Shown here piece after piece: positions 48,313 to 61,212 of a DNA stretch of 64,000 bases. A program made the position numbers and the translations under genes. A model generated the notes under the pieces. The model was not told the DNA's origin. It searched no databases and was given only the letters and a program-made list of their open reading frames with translations. The first letter of the stretch is position 1. Every line of letters starts with the position of its first letter. The stretch is from Rhinopomastus cyanomelas (taxonomy: Eukaryota; Chordata; Aves; Bucerotiformes; Rhinopomastidae), in NCBI GenBank assembly GCA_013400115.1, contig VXBP01005118.1, positions 186,001 to 250,000 of the forward strand, written 5' to 3'.

Positions 48313-51300
48313 TTACATCAAAATGGGAGGTGCTGAATTTCATTTGTGTGCTTCTTCCCTTTCTGCTCCCTCAGCCTTGTAGAGCAAACTTCTGCTTCAT
48401 ACCCACAAGTGACAATCCTGCATAGACCTCAGGTTTGAATTACCATTAATTAATTTGTGTGAGAAAAGCTGTCTGAACATAATCAGTCATTTTCTGCCTA
48501 GCAGGGAGCTTATTTTCTGAGGACTTTCCACCAAAAAAGAGAAAAGCATTATAAAGCAGGAGGCTGACAAGGAGGTTTCAGACTGTACCAGCATAAAGTC
48601 TATATTTGCAGCAGTCTAGACAGTGGCTGCCACATCTTGTGAGGGTGGCTGGAAAGCAGTGTGACCTCAAACCAGAGCAAGCCACCAGCAGTAAAAATGT
48701 GACCTTTTTTTGTCCTATTAACAAGGAAATATTTCAGAGCAGTGGAATGTAGTCAGGTCTGACAAGTCATCTACCTTGAGCACCATTTGTCAGCTCCTCA
48801 GTCATCTGCCTGCTTTACTGATAACCTGTTCTCGATTACACATGGGATGGAGCTGGTCAGGCAGTCACAAAACATCAGTGGTGGAATAAGCTCAGCTGCT
48901 CCAGTCTCAGCGGTAGTCAGGGAATAACCGCCCCAGGGGGAATGGGGCTGATGACTCAATGCCCTCTGTTATTTCATTCCTGCATTTCACGAACTAGAAA
49001 TGCTGATTGAGCACTTTGTTAATCTCCTTGTATTGCTTCTTTGCATTGCTGCCTAGTCCAGGCAGATGCATAGGGTAAATTGAAGAGGAGACAGTTTTCT
49101 CCATTTCTAACAGCTGCAGGAAAGTGAAACTAGTCAAGAGTCCTGTAAGTTTTCAGGAAAAGGGATCCACTGAGACAAAAAAAAAAATCCCAGATACTTG
49201 GCAGTGTATTTGAAAGCTCTTCTGCTCATTAGTGTGAAAGCAACTACTGGCATCTGCAGAATTAGATAATACTGCTCTTCCTTCACTTCTAAATTTCATT
49301 TTACTTTTTAGCAAAAAATCATGGAAATTACTTGCAGTGGGAATGGTAACTTTCCTATTTTTTTTCTGTAGTAAATCTCCATTTTTGAGGCTGCTTCAGC
49401 TTGTTTTCAGGATAAATTCCAGTATGATAACACTTCTTCCTTTGCACTCTCAGAGTCACAGATTTGGAACTTCAGGCATTCAGCAACTCGATTTCAACCC
49501 TCACTGGGCTTGTTAATAGAATAAATGGGAACAGGGGATTTTTCTTCACATAAAGTCTGTGTGGAGACAGACAGCCACACTCCTAGGGCACTGGGAACAT
49601 GCAGCTGTGGACAGAGCTGTGAGTGACTTTAAAATCAATGTTTATATCTGTCTTGCTGCAAAATGGAGTCACACAGCAATTACTTTTTCCCCACTTGCAT
49701 CTGCCCATCTATCAAGAACGGCTATGGCCATAAAAGCTTAATGCTCAAGCTTGATGCTGCCTTTGTGAATAAAACAGACTGTCCAGCAGGTTTTACAGCA
49801 GCACAGCCATTTTAGGAAGGTAGCAAACCTGGCTGGAGTGCATGCAAGAAATCCCTTGAAGATCTTCCTCTCTTGCTGCCCTAAACTTTTTTTTTTTCCT
49901 ATGGGATGAGGTAGATGTGCAAAGATATTAAAACTCTTCTTTGAGGGAATATGTGTGATTACAAAAATATGGTAAGAATAGGAAAGCATTGAACATTTTC
50001 ATTACATTAAGCTAAAACAAGACAGAAAGTTGTATTGTAAAGGGCGCTTCTCACAATGGATATTCTTCTCTCCAGCTATCAGTCACCGAAGCATCCTCGA
50101 TGGTTTCTAGTTGTTTACAGTAATACAGGTGGATTGAGCAGTCATTGCAGGCCAGTGCTTTCTTCATCTTCTGGACCATGGCACTCTCCTTAGTAAGAAA
50201 TGTTCTATGAAGTATTTCAGCAACAAAGACTTATGACATGTCCATAAAAGAAATAGCTGCATGGTGTTGTGGTATATACTGGAAATGTTTCCCTGTTGTA
50301 AACTGGTGATGGTTTACTGCCTCAAGCAAAGTTTTTCTCTTTTAGAGCAGATAAATGCTTGTGCTTTTGTACTACAAAAAGCCTCCAGACCCAATAGCTT
50401 GGTAAAATTTCATACCACCAGCACTGAGTCTCATGTTAAAAATAAAACAGGACTAGGCAGATTTGTGAGCTACTAGAAAAATGTGACACTCGATGGAAAT
50501 CCTTCCTATTTGGGAACAGATACATAAAGACTGTCTAAACTTGTGGTCAGTCTTGATTCTGAACTACTGAACCGATACAGAACTACTATGAAAATTACAT
50601 AATGAGTCTAGGAAGTTTGGGATTCTTATTTGACTCAAATCTCTCCTACAGCATAAACCAGTGGCGTACATCAATTGACCTGCTTTAACGCTGCAAATTG
50701 GTCACCTGACGTGACATGTTCAACTAAGTGCCTCACCTTGTCTTGTCCTGTTTTTGGAAACATTCACACACACAGGTCTTTGCTTGCATTAGTGTTCATG
50801 GCAGCTCCTGCTCTGGCAAATTTGGGCTTTTGTGAGACAGAAAGGGCAACTGTTATTAGATGCTTTCCAGTATAAATGGGGTCAGACTGCTTCAAGCTTG
50901 CTCCCTTCTCTTCCAGAAACCTCTTACTCAGCGGCAGGCCAGTCCAACCAAGCAGCAGCTCACAAACAGCTCACCAACTCCAATATGCAGAGGCATTTTA
51001 TTGAACAGTAAACTGAACCAACAACAAACACATCAATAAAAAAGTTTATGTTCATTTGTTGACAACTCCCAGGAAGGGAAAAGGTGGCCTTAGGTGGCCT
51101 GGTAAATTGTTTGTGATTAATAATTCAACCACGTCAAAGTGCATTTGCTAATAAAAAGGAGTGAAAAAGGAGATGTGCTAAAGGCAGAAATATATTGTTA
51201 AGCCAGGATGAAAATGAAAGGAAGAAGTAGGCCACTTTGCTGCCTTCCCTCTCTCCCCTGCATTAATACCCAAGAAAGTTCAGACCCTTTGAAAGCCTAT

Positions 51301-54257
51301 GAGCTTTTGCACTCTGGCAGGAAACTCCAGAAACAAAAGAGAGGGCACGGTGTCATACTACTCTGTTCTTGGGATTCCGGAGCACACACAAACACATCCT
51401 TTCTGCTACCACACATTTCCATTGACATGGTGCCCAAAGGCGCTGGTGGGGCTGGCTCGTGATGCAGAAGCAGCTGAATGCCATCTCCCCCTAAACACAA
51501 TGGCTGTGCACACCAGCAATTGGTGAAATTTGCCTTCTCTGCAGCTGTCAAGTTCCAGCTCAGCAGCAGGATTATGCAAACACTGGTTTCAAACATGCTT
51601 CAGAGAAATTTAGGAGCAGCTGGTGATTAAGAGGATTGAATTACCGCGACAGGTTTCTTAGTGCCCTGTGTGATGTTATCAGCTGGATGCAGCATGCTGC
51701 CCACCAACTGAATCAGCTACGGCCATTGTTTGCACCAAGGATGCTGCATGTTTTTGACCCAGTGCTGTTCAATGTACTGCCTCCACTTGGAAATTAATGT
51801 TACTAAATTCAGCAGGACATCCACAGGACAGCATGCCTGGCCTGCAAGAAAGTGGTGTGGGGAGATGACTGCTTTATAGAAAAGCTCTCAGGCTTTTCTT
51901 TTCCCTCTATTCAGCTTTCACCTGAGCTGCAATATTTAAGACAATCGGATAATTCAGGGAACATCTCAGGTAAGTAAGAAGGGACATATCTCTTTGTGTG
52001 TTACATCTCAGTCTCAAAAGATGCAGCTTAAAATATTTGTGTGTTCTGTGCACTGAACTTTCACTGTCCCTGTGACAACATGCTTCCGCTGTCACGGCTC
52101 ACGGTACAGGAGGAGGCAGGCAGGCTGCAGGGAGTATTAAGACTGTACTAAGGAATGCTGCTATTTTCCTTACATTTTGGACCACATGCATTGAGAAGGA
52201 GGATTTTGCTATACACAACTCTTTAATGGGGTGAGAAACATGAGGCAGACCTTGGTGTGGGACAGCAGTTCAGGCAGAGATTTCTCTACAGCCGATGGCC
52301 AGGTGTTTTTCCCTAAGCCCTCAGTCTTTGTATCTGTTCCTTGGGCACAAGGAGTACTAACCTCCTTGTAAAGTGTTTGAGATCCATGGTGAAATCCCCT
52401 TGATAAGATGAGAGTTTATTATTAAAACGTTTTAAATTCCTCCAGGACTGCTTCAAACCCTGCTCTGCAACATAGTGGAAAAACTAACACCCCCTTCTTC
52501 TGCTGGCTGCTCTCTGCAGCCCTGAGTCCTTGCTTTAATGATGTCCCACTCATGCTCCATTCTCCTGTAACTTAGCACTGCAGTTCATTTTTACCTGTAC
52601 TGCATGGCCACCTAACCACATGGATGGCTTCACTTTTCCTAAATGGACTTTCTCCAGAAAGTTCATTTTACTAGAGTAAAAGACCACTTCTCTGCCAGCT
52701 CTCATGCTGATGCCTAGCAATGGCTGGAGTGGTTCCATTCACCTTCCCCAGGGCAGAAGCTCCTTTGCCATGTTCCTGGTCATCCCATTCCTGAATGCTG
52801 CAGCCCCTCTCCTGGCCATGGTGCATTTCAGCACATGCCATCTGGGCTGGGTAGTAACACTGACTGCTGACTGGTTTGGGCAGAGGCTGCACGTACATCT
52901 ATCCCATGAATAATGTATTGTGTGTGCAGCCAGGTGCATTAGTTCTTTACTTTATGAGAGCTGGCAGTGTTTGCTGACTTCCTCTCCTGCGGAGATGAGA
53001 GTGGAAGCAATGTGTCTCCTCGCTTGAGCTGGCCTCTGACCATTGCTGCTGTTATTCACACACCAGAGACCAAGACTAATCGTGGTTATTATTGACATTA
53101 TTCAGGGGAAGGAGGCAGAAATTGTAGTCAGCATAGTGTGGCAAAACACTCCAACAAAGGGCAGCTTTCCTCAAATGCATCTTAAACTTCTTAGTGTGCT
53201 GTTGGGATGACTAAAACACTTCTAAATTTACTGTATGTGTTTTGTACTTAGGGAAGCCAGTCTTTCCTTGCAGGGCACAGGGATTGAAAGCACTTAAGAG
53301 CCACAAAAGGAGGCCAGTTCATCTGGTAACAAAACACAGGTTTGTGTTGTGAGAGCCAGAAATAACAAACCACTTTTAAAACGGAATCTGCCAGAGGCAA
53401 GGAAAGAGACACCAGTCTTGCAGGCTATGTGAGGCTGCCGATACAACTGCCTCCGGCAGCAGGTACAAGAGTTGGTATTTCACCAGCCCCATTTGAGGCC
53501 ATCCCTGAACTTGCCACACAGAGCATGGTATCCAACCTGGAAGAGTGGATAGTTCTGCTCCTTCCACCCACAACGTCCCACTTCTCCAGCTTCCTTTCCA
53601 CACCCCAACTGCCTTTCCACACCACTAGTGCTCCTTGTAGACAGATGGAGGTCAAAGTGATCTGCTAGATGAAGATTGCAAATGTTGTTATGCCACAGTT
53701 GTTCTCAGCAGAATTTGTGTCCTTACCATGCTCATTGCTTGGCCTGTGCTTTCTCTGTCACCATTAAAATTAAGGGACCTGTAAGTGGGGCAGCAACTGA
53801 AAGACTATTCAGCATTATTACTGGCTAGGGAAGAAGTCAATGACAGGATACTATATATTCTCTCCATGCTTGCAAAATAGTATTTGCCATTAAGACAGCT
53901 CTTCCTGAGCATCAAAACTTATTTGCCTCAAACTTGCAGTGCAGAAGAAGCTGCTGTTCTGTGTCACCTGTCTAACCTAAGCCTGAGGACAAGGCTGATT
54001 CGCACCAGGAATTGGCAGGATCAGTGCTGCATCCTGATAGTCAGCACTTCCCCCAGTTGCACATAGTGGGGAGAGCAGAATGGCAGCAGCTTGCTGGTGG
54101 GTAAGCTCATCACAAATCAAAGTGGATTTGGCCACAGAATTCCAGTTTCAAAATGACATTTTTATTTCTCTTTTAATAAAGAGATGATACTTTAGCAGCT
54201 TTTTTTTTTGTTTTATATTAACTATGTAAGTGGCTTAAAGTGAAGATGTGTGGATTT
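48313..54257. other. Intergenic, nothing recognised
   Basis: About 6 kb with no recognised exon or transposon. Short A or T homopolymers occur at 49180 and 49888. Confidence 0.45.
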
Positions 54258-54815
54258 AAGAGAGGTCCTTGTCCCCCTCTACTGTACCCTGGTGAGACCA
54301 CAATACTGGAGTATTGTGTCCAGTTCTGGGCCCCTCAGTTCAAGAGGGATGTGGAGCTGCTGGAGGGGGTCCAGCGTAGGACAATGAGGATGATAAAGGA
54401 AGTAGAGCACATCCCTTATGAGGAGAGGCTGAGGGAGCTGGGTCGCTTTAGCTTGGAGGAGACTGAGGGGTGACCTCATTAATGTCTATAAATATTTGAA
54501 GGGTGGGTGTCAGGAGGAAGGAACTGGGCTGTTCTCGGTGTCATGTAGTGATAGGACGAGGGGCAATGGTTGTAAGCTGGAACATAGGAGGTTCCACATC
54601 AACCTGAGAAGGAACTTCTTCACAGTGAGGGTGATAGAGCACTGGAACAGGCTGTCCAGGGGGGTTGTGGAATCTCTTTCACTGGAGATATTCAAGACCC
54701 GCCTGGATGTGTTCCTGTGCTACTTGGTCTAGGTGATCCTGCTGTGTCAGGGAGATTGGACTAGATGATCTTTCGAGGTCCCTTCCAATCCCTAATGATT
54801 CTCTGATTCTATGAT
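54258..54815 (+). mobile_element. CR1 LINE 3' part (CR1-A of arm B)
   Basis: Plus-strand CR1 truncated at about 54258, encoding YCVQFWAPQFKRDVELLEG, then RRNFFTVRVIEHWNRLSRG and VVESLSLEIFKTRLDVF with one frame disruption near 54470. It ends TAATGATTCTCTGATTCTATGATT at 54815. It starts close to where the 40 kb copy starts, but the DNA outside both starts is unrelated. Confidence 0.93.
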
Positions 54816-55597
54816 TTTTTTCTTAAACTTGAATAATTTATGCAAATTATATGCTTAGAACAACATGTGGTACAGTAAAAAGACAAAAGAGCAAAAGCCA
54901 CTGCAGCAATAAGAGAGCATGTAATTGTAGTAACTACTACACTGCTTTATATTTTATACCTAGGTGTTCTACGTCTCTGTGAGTGTGTAAACCTACGTGT
55001 ACCGTTTGTACAGACTCAGAAATTACAGCTGTAATAACACATCTAGAACAGTGTTAGCCTATATTACTCAGAACACCCCTGTTCCCCTCTTCACTTACAC
55101 CCTTAAACTGACCTGGATCTTTCTGCAGTGACTTTGAAGAGGAAAACAAAAGAAACAAACATCAAAGGCCTCTACCTTTTGCACTAGCTTCCCTCCAGCC
55201 CAGAGGCTGTGTTAACTTTTTCTGTAGGGAAGAGGTCCAGTTCCAGTTCAGTGTAGGGTGGGGTCAGTGATGTCCGTGCAGCTAGATTTGCTTCAGGTAT
55301 CAGATGCCTTTTTAATACTAAGGTCTGCAACTGTTGATAAGTGTGAGTGAGTTTTCATTGCTTTTGTGGCTAAACTTCTAAATGGAAATCAATCACCAAG
55401 CCTGGTTTCACATGAAGAGCAGGGACACGATGGAGTTACAGTCTCATCTCTCTTAATTCAAAATGACCTTCTCTGGGGATGTTTAAAACCCGCCTGGACA
55501 TGTTCCTGTGCGACTTGGTCTAGGTGATCCTGCTGTGTCAGGGGGATCGGACCAGATGATCTTTCGAGGTCCCTTCCAATCTTTAATGTTCTGTGAT
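54754..55597 (+). repeat. Inverted repeat arm B (844 bp, 3 mismatches to arm A)
   Basis: Partner of 39231-40074. Differences by my reading are at one CR1-B base (GGATCGGACC against GGATTGGACC), one base in the linker (CTTAATTCAA against CTTGATTCAA) and one in ACCTACGTGT against ACCTAGGTGT. The arms are separated by 14,679 bp (40075-54753). Confidence 0.95.
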
Positions 55598-55605
55598 TCT
55601 GTGAT
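55467..55605 (+). mobile_element. CR1 3'-end fragment (CR1-B of arm B)
   Basis: CCTTCTCTGGGGATGTTTAA to GTTCTGTGATTCTGTGAT: a CR1 3' end with two octamer units, one more than in arm A. Confidence 0.93.
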
Positions 55606-57136
55606 CACCGCGCATGCCAGCCTGCCTGCAGGACAAGGACACAGTGTTCTGCTCCCAACACCACCTTGCACGGCTATTTCCCAGCTGCATGTAGCTCTTT
55701 CAGCACCCCACCTGACCCCACCCCCAATCACTTCAAGACTGTCAGCACCTAATGCTCAGAATGTTTCCCAGCTCCTGAAAAGGATGCTGTTTGCAGAGGT
55801 GCTCGCCTGGCTGCCCTGTCCCCACATCCAGAAGCACCAAGCACTCCCTGAGCCCAGGCACTCTGGCTGCAAAGGCGCAGCAGGGTTTGTCTGAGCTGCG
55901 TGGCACTTGAGTGGAAAAAACGAATCTTTCAATAACCACTGAGAAGTGTACAGTCAGATGTTTAAGAGCAGTTTTGGCAGAAAAAGAAAGTCTGGATGAA
56001 CTAATCCAAAACCAATAAAACAAGTTTTCATTTGCCCCTCCTGGGTTCCAGCCCTGCCTTTCCATCACACCAAGCTGTTCAGCAGTCTCTCTCATATGTA
56101 CTGTCCACTCCTGCACTCAAAGCATTCAGAGAGGAAAACAGCTCAGCTGGGGCAACATTAATTCACAGATTTTCCTGTACTGCAATGTGAGGAGAGAAGA
56201 ATGAAAAAAAAGCCACAGCTCTTCTGTCAGCAAATCTGCCCTGCTGCTCCCTGCCAAGTGCGGAGATGTGCACCAGAGCTGGGACAGGGATGTTCTCTTG
56301 GACTGTGATACTGCGTGATGGCGACACAGCTGTTCACGACACGGGGAAGGAAAGGCCACACACAGAACTGTTACTCAGTTGAGCTTAGTTTTGTTACTTG
56401 TTAGTTTATTTTGATCTTAGTTTAGTAACCCCTATCGTTAACGCATCACAAAAGACACGGGGAGTCGTTTCATTAACACCTTGGCTTGTGCAGCTCACAT
56501 TAGATGGGATTTGGTCTCCCAAATATATTGCTTTTTAAAACATTTGGCAAGGAATGAGATCTCACCTCCTGCCATTCTTTCACAGAGGCAGGAAAGTGTG
56601 GATCCTATCTTCTTATAGGGCCTAGAAAGTTTTTCAGAGCAAATCCCAGAAAGGCTGTGATTCCATCCTCTAGCATCTACATCATCAGTACAAGGCTGTC
56701 ACCACGTGCTTCCTATCACACTGAATGAGCATTTCCAGGCAAACTCTGCCTCACTTGGAAAGTTCTGCCTGCCTGGAGGTTATTATTTGCAACAGTGCTG
56801 GCTGTGTCAGGGCAATGGATGCAAAAGGCAATGCCTCCAGGAGCACCTTTCCTCCAGTGCAGAAAGCTGCTTTCCATGTCAGGCTGCACCCAGACATTGT
56901 CACAGCTCCAGCAGACCCCAGAGAAACCCCCAGGCTGGCCTCAGTCAGAGCAGGATTTGTTCTTCAGGGCAGCCACCAGCATGGCTGAGCTCCACAGCCT
57001 GGACTGCATGGAGCTGCATGCCTCAGCAGCTTATCCACAACCAAATAATGATTTTTATATTAGTGTGTGATTAGTCTGTTGTAATATTATTATCATTTAT
57101 TTCTTGCCCTTTTGCAGGCTGCAAAGCCAACATCAT
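55606..57136. other. Intergenic, nothing recognised
   Basis: No exon or repeat recognised. Confidence 0.5.
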
Positions 57137-57257
57137 AAGACCTGCCTGGATGTGTTCCTGTGCAACTTGGTCTAGGTGATCCTGCTGTGTCAGGGGGATT
57201 GGACTAGATGATCTTTCGAGGTCCCTTCCAATCCCTAATGATTCTATGATTCTATCA
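57137..57257 (+). mobile_element. Short CR1 3'-end insertion
   Basis: AGACCTGCCTGGATGTGTTC to TGATTCTATGATTCTATC: only 120 bases of CR1 3' UTR, very close to the copies at 40 and 54 kb and therefore young. ATCATA occurs at both edges (left CATCATAAGA, right CTATCATATA) and might be a short target duplication. Confidence 0.92.
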
Positions 57258-58002
57258 TATAAATGCAAACTTCTGTTAGAGAAAGGATGGTGATGGGCAG
57301 TGTCTCTGTGTGTTTATCTGCCCCTTCCCTGCCCTTTCCCCAGCTTCTTTCATGGTCGTTATTTCTTCTCATTATCTCCTTTTACCATTTGTGAGCAGGA
57401 AAGTACACTGGGGTGGGTCAAGGTACACAAGAGTGCCCCTTCCCTGAACACAACACCTTCTCTTGGCAGTTCTTGGGCCACAAATCTTAAGAAATACTCC
57501 AAAACCAGTTAGCACACAACTCAAATAAGTCACTGCTTTTTCTTCAGAAGTATTCAAGACTTGGACTGGTTTGAGAGGAGATCCTCCTGTGAATCATATG
57601 CCTTTCCAAGAACTGCTCCTTTTCATGATTTCTCAAATTAACCACACAGCTCCAGAAAAATCTCCAGAAATCTCAATTAGAGAGGCTTTTCTCCATAGTC
57701 AAGACTTCAAACACTGCCATTTAGCTGCCTTCTGAGTATTTCAGTGTCTTTTGCCCTTTGCACAATAGGAGTAATAAAAAGAAATCTCACCAACATAGCC
57801 AGACTAAATAACTATGTCTATAAAACATAAACAGACATCTGGGGCCTCGTACATGCATCCTGCTGCTCTGGATGATTTCTAAACACAGAACACAGCGAGC
57901 ATCAATTGACAACTAATAAACTATTGAAAAGGGATGCTGGGCTGGTTCTGTATCCTGAGAGCGTGCACTGTCTGAAGGAAACAGGAAGGGATTGTTTTCA
58001 GA
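57258..58002. other. Intergenic, nothing recognised
   Basis: No exon or repeat recognised. Confidence 0.5.
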
Positions 58003-58535
58003 CAATAGAGTCATTAAAGTTGGAAGCGACCTTCAAGATCACATTCAATCATCAAATGAACCCCACCATGCCCACTAATCCATGCTCCTAAATGCCATAT
58101 CTACGTGGTTTATGTACACCTCCAGGAATGGCAACTCCACTACCTCCCTGGACAGCCTGTTTCAATACCTGACCACTTCTTCCATGAAGAAATGTTTCTT
58201 AATGTCCAATTTAAACTTCCCCTGGCTCAGCTTGAGGCTGTTTCCTCTTGGCCTATCATTAGTGACTTAAGAGAAGAGTCACTAACTTCCCTACAACCTC
58301 CTTTCAGGTAGTTGTAAAAGGTGATAAGGTCTCCCCTCAGCCTCCTTTTCTCCAGGTTAAACAGCCTCAGTTCTCTCAACTGCTTCTCATAAGACCTGCA
58401 CTCTGGGCCCCTCACCGGCTTCGCTGCTCTTCTTTGGACCTGCTCCAATACCTCACTGTCCTGCTTGTATTTAGATTCCCAAAACTGAACACAGTACTTG
58501 AGATAAAGCTTCACTAGAGCTGAGTACAGAGGGAG
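58003..58535 (-). mobile_element. CR1 LINE 3' part, older subfamily
   Basis: Reverse-complement CR1 with 3' end at 58003 (AGTCATTAAAGTTGGAAGCG). The minus strand encodes LKYCVQFWESKYKQDSEVLE, QVQRRAAKPVRG and LRELRLFNLEKRRLRGDLIT. A short duplication of CTGAGTACAG lies at its 5' edge. More diverged than the 54 kb copy. Confidence 0.92.
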
Positions 58536-61043
58536 TAGTGCTGAGTACAGTTTAGAGCTTAGCTTTAGTGACAGGATTTAGACAGCTAAGTACATTTAAA
58601 TATACTGTAGTTTCTTTGCTTTTTCTGGACTACCTATTAAGCAGTAACTGAACCATGTATTTATGCAAACATGCAAACCCACCAACAGCTCAAGCCAAGA
58701 AATGCTCAGTGAATTCCTTCTGAAGAGGGAGCAAAAAGAGACAATCTCTAGCCCTCAATATGAGAAAGAGTTAAATCTTTCCTGTCTTTTCCCCCCTCCA
58801 CACTTTCCTGTGCAATGGCTGTAGATGGCTGCAGACTGCTGCATGCCTCAGGCTGTGCAGGCTCCAGGCTTGGACTTCTTCATGACCCATATGCATAACC
58901 TAAAAAAATTAGAGCATTGCACCCAGGGGATCAGCCCTGAGCTGTTTCTGGTGGGAGTTAGTGTATGGTATGAGATCTGCTGAATGACAGAGGATAACAG
59001 GCTCATTTGTCAGTCTGTCCAAAGCTGTTGTCTTCTGGCTGTATTTCAGTATCTCAAATATTTTGCAAGCTGCTAGCTCCTGCTGTCTCATGTCTGTTTT
59101 GCAGACACCACTGTGGTGGCCTCACTCGGGGTGAAGAGACCACATTTACTTCGTTACTGTCACACTGTATGGCTGGCATTACTGCACACACTGAAATGCT
59201 GGGAAAAGATTCTGTAAAAAGTCAGAAGCCAAGAAATAGATGTCACCAGTTATAAGGATGAGCTAAGAGTTCAGTTATTTCTTTCTTCCTTGGAAAAGAA
59301 AGGGAAATATATGTATTATAACCTTATATATTACTGAACATTTTTTCACTGTTTACTTCTGCTTCTTTGTCTGTTTAGATGATCTTAGTTTGATTCTTAA
59401 AAACATAATAGCAGGCAGAGCCATGTACAATATGCATAAAATTTAAGAGGTTTATTTATATAACGTGCACAAATATTCCAAAGATTTTGTCCGCATAAGT
59501 AGCAGATATCCATCAGGCTACTGACACCACTGGATGTGCTGTGTTAGTCACCACTGTTGGGAAATCAGCTATATTTTTTTTGGAACATACAATCTATCAA
59601 CAAAAAGAGGCTGTGAAATTCTTTGATAAGGGAGAAATCCTGGTTGCAGCTGTGAAGTCCTGGTAACATCATTATCTGCTTCCAGATGCCAGGATCAGCA
59701 AAAGCAAGGAGAATATTGGAAGAGCATTTAATGACAGCCTTCTATGTGAGGATTCAGACAGCACAGTGGAAAAAAATGCTGTGAATATTCCTGGTGTGAC
59801 TGTGCACTGTGCTAAGCATGTGCTGTGTGTACCTGCCTCTGGTGCAGAGAGTCACAGGGCATGAGCCAGGGCATCTCCACTTATTAAATTGTCAGGAGGA
59901 GCTTTCTCTGTTCAAAGAGAGTTCAGTGATTTTATTAATTTTTGAAGCTATTTGCCTCTCACCAGAATATTGCTGCCAGCAAACTTGTTTCTTTGGATGT
60001 TTGTGGAAGGTGAATCATAACAAAGGAATCATAGATGCAGCTGAAGCAGGCTAACACCGGATCCTTGTTCTGAAAGTTTATTTTAGGAAAATGCCACTGA
60101 CTTATGACCACTGACATCCAAAATGTAGTGAGGAGATCAGGGCTTTGCTTCCCAGACATGTGTTTTTCTGGCTCTGCTGGCGAACAGGAGGATTATTATT
60201 TAATAAGAAACAGTATGTACGGTGTAAACACAAGTGAAAAGGAGAGAGCATCATGACTGATCTGATACCTTCAGCCTCAGCAGTTTGAAAGTCATGTGAC
60301 ATTTCTGTTGAGCACTGCCATCGGCCTTCTCTGTAGTGCTGTGGGAGACCTTTGCAGGATTGAAAAGAAGGTGGCAGCTCTCACTGGCTGTCACTCCCAG
60401 CCCAGAGCAGCCTTGCTGTGCTACAGAGAAGATACTAGCTGACAGCAGTAGTCTGAGCATGAACTGTGCAGGCTCTGGCAGTTTGGCCCTTGCTCAAACA
60501 GCATCACAGCATCAGCCTACAAAACCATTTAATACCTCTTCACCCAACACCTGTCAGCATCAGGAGTATAACACAGTAAAGACTGCAAGGAGCTCACGTG
60601 CTTTGGTGCTGGGTACTAGGCAGGGTGCTGCTCACCTTTATTTAGATCAGGATGATCCACCTTCACCACCACAGAGTGTACTGTAGTTTAACTGATGCAT
60701 GTTATTTATGACAGTACCTTCTGTAGAGCTAAGGAAGGGCCATGGCAGGAAAAGCTTCTCAGGCTGCACAAAGGGAAACTGGGTGGCAGCACATGGGTTG
60801 TGTCCAGGTTTGTGCATGTAATGGGTTTTGGAGGTCAGTTCTCCAGCAGCAGTGCAGCATGTGGGAACCAGCCCATGGGTTGTACACATAGGAGTGTTGT
60901 GTCAGGTGGAAGGAAGAGACAGGCACTACTGTGGGTGATTTCTGCTATCTCCCACTTCAGAACCACGAACAGGAATTTGTCCTCCTGAATGGTGTTGCTG
61001 AAGCTGAAATATAAATTTTCAAATAAATTCTGGCGTTTAGTAT
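58536..61043. other. Intergenic, nothing recognised
   Basis: No exon, RNA gene or transposon recognised in 2.5 kb. Confidence 0.5.
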
Positions 61044-61134
61044 ATGATCTAGGTGGTCCTAGTCTGGCAGGGGGATTGGATTAGATGATCTTCCGAGGTC
61101 CCTTCCAATCTCTGATATTCTGTGATTCTGTGAT
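61044..61134 (+). mobile_element. Short CR1 3'-end insertion
   Basis: TGATCTAGGTGGTCCTAGTC to TATTCTGTGATTCTGTGATA: about 90 bases of CR1 3' UTR with two octamer units. Confidence 0.9.
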
Positions 61135-61212
61135 AACATAAAATGTTATCATGATCAAAATGTCTCTGATATAAAAAGCCCTTGCTAGGCTTTTTTAAAG
61201 GGCTTGCCTTCC
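61130..61212. repeat. Two short palindromes next to a CR1 end
   Basis: TGATAACAT-AAA-ATGTTATCA is a perfect 9-bp hairpin directly after the CR1 octamers, and AAGCCCTT with AAGGGCTT forms a second about 40 bases later. Confidence 0.7.
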
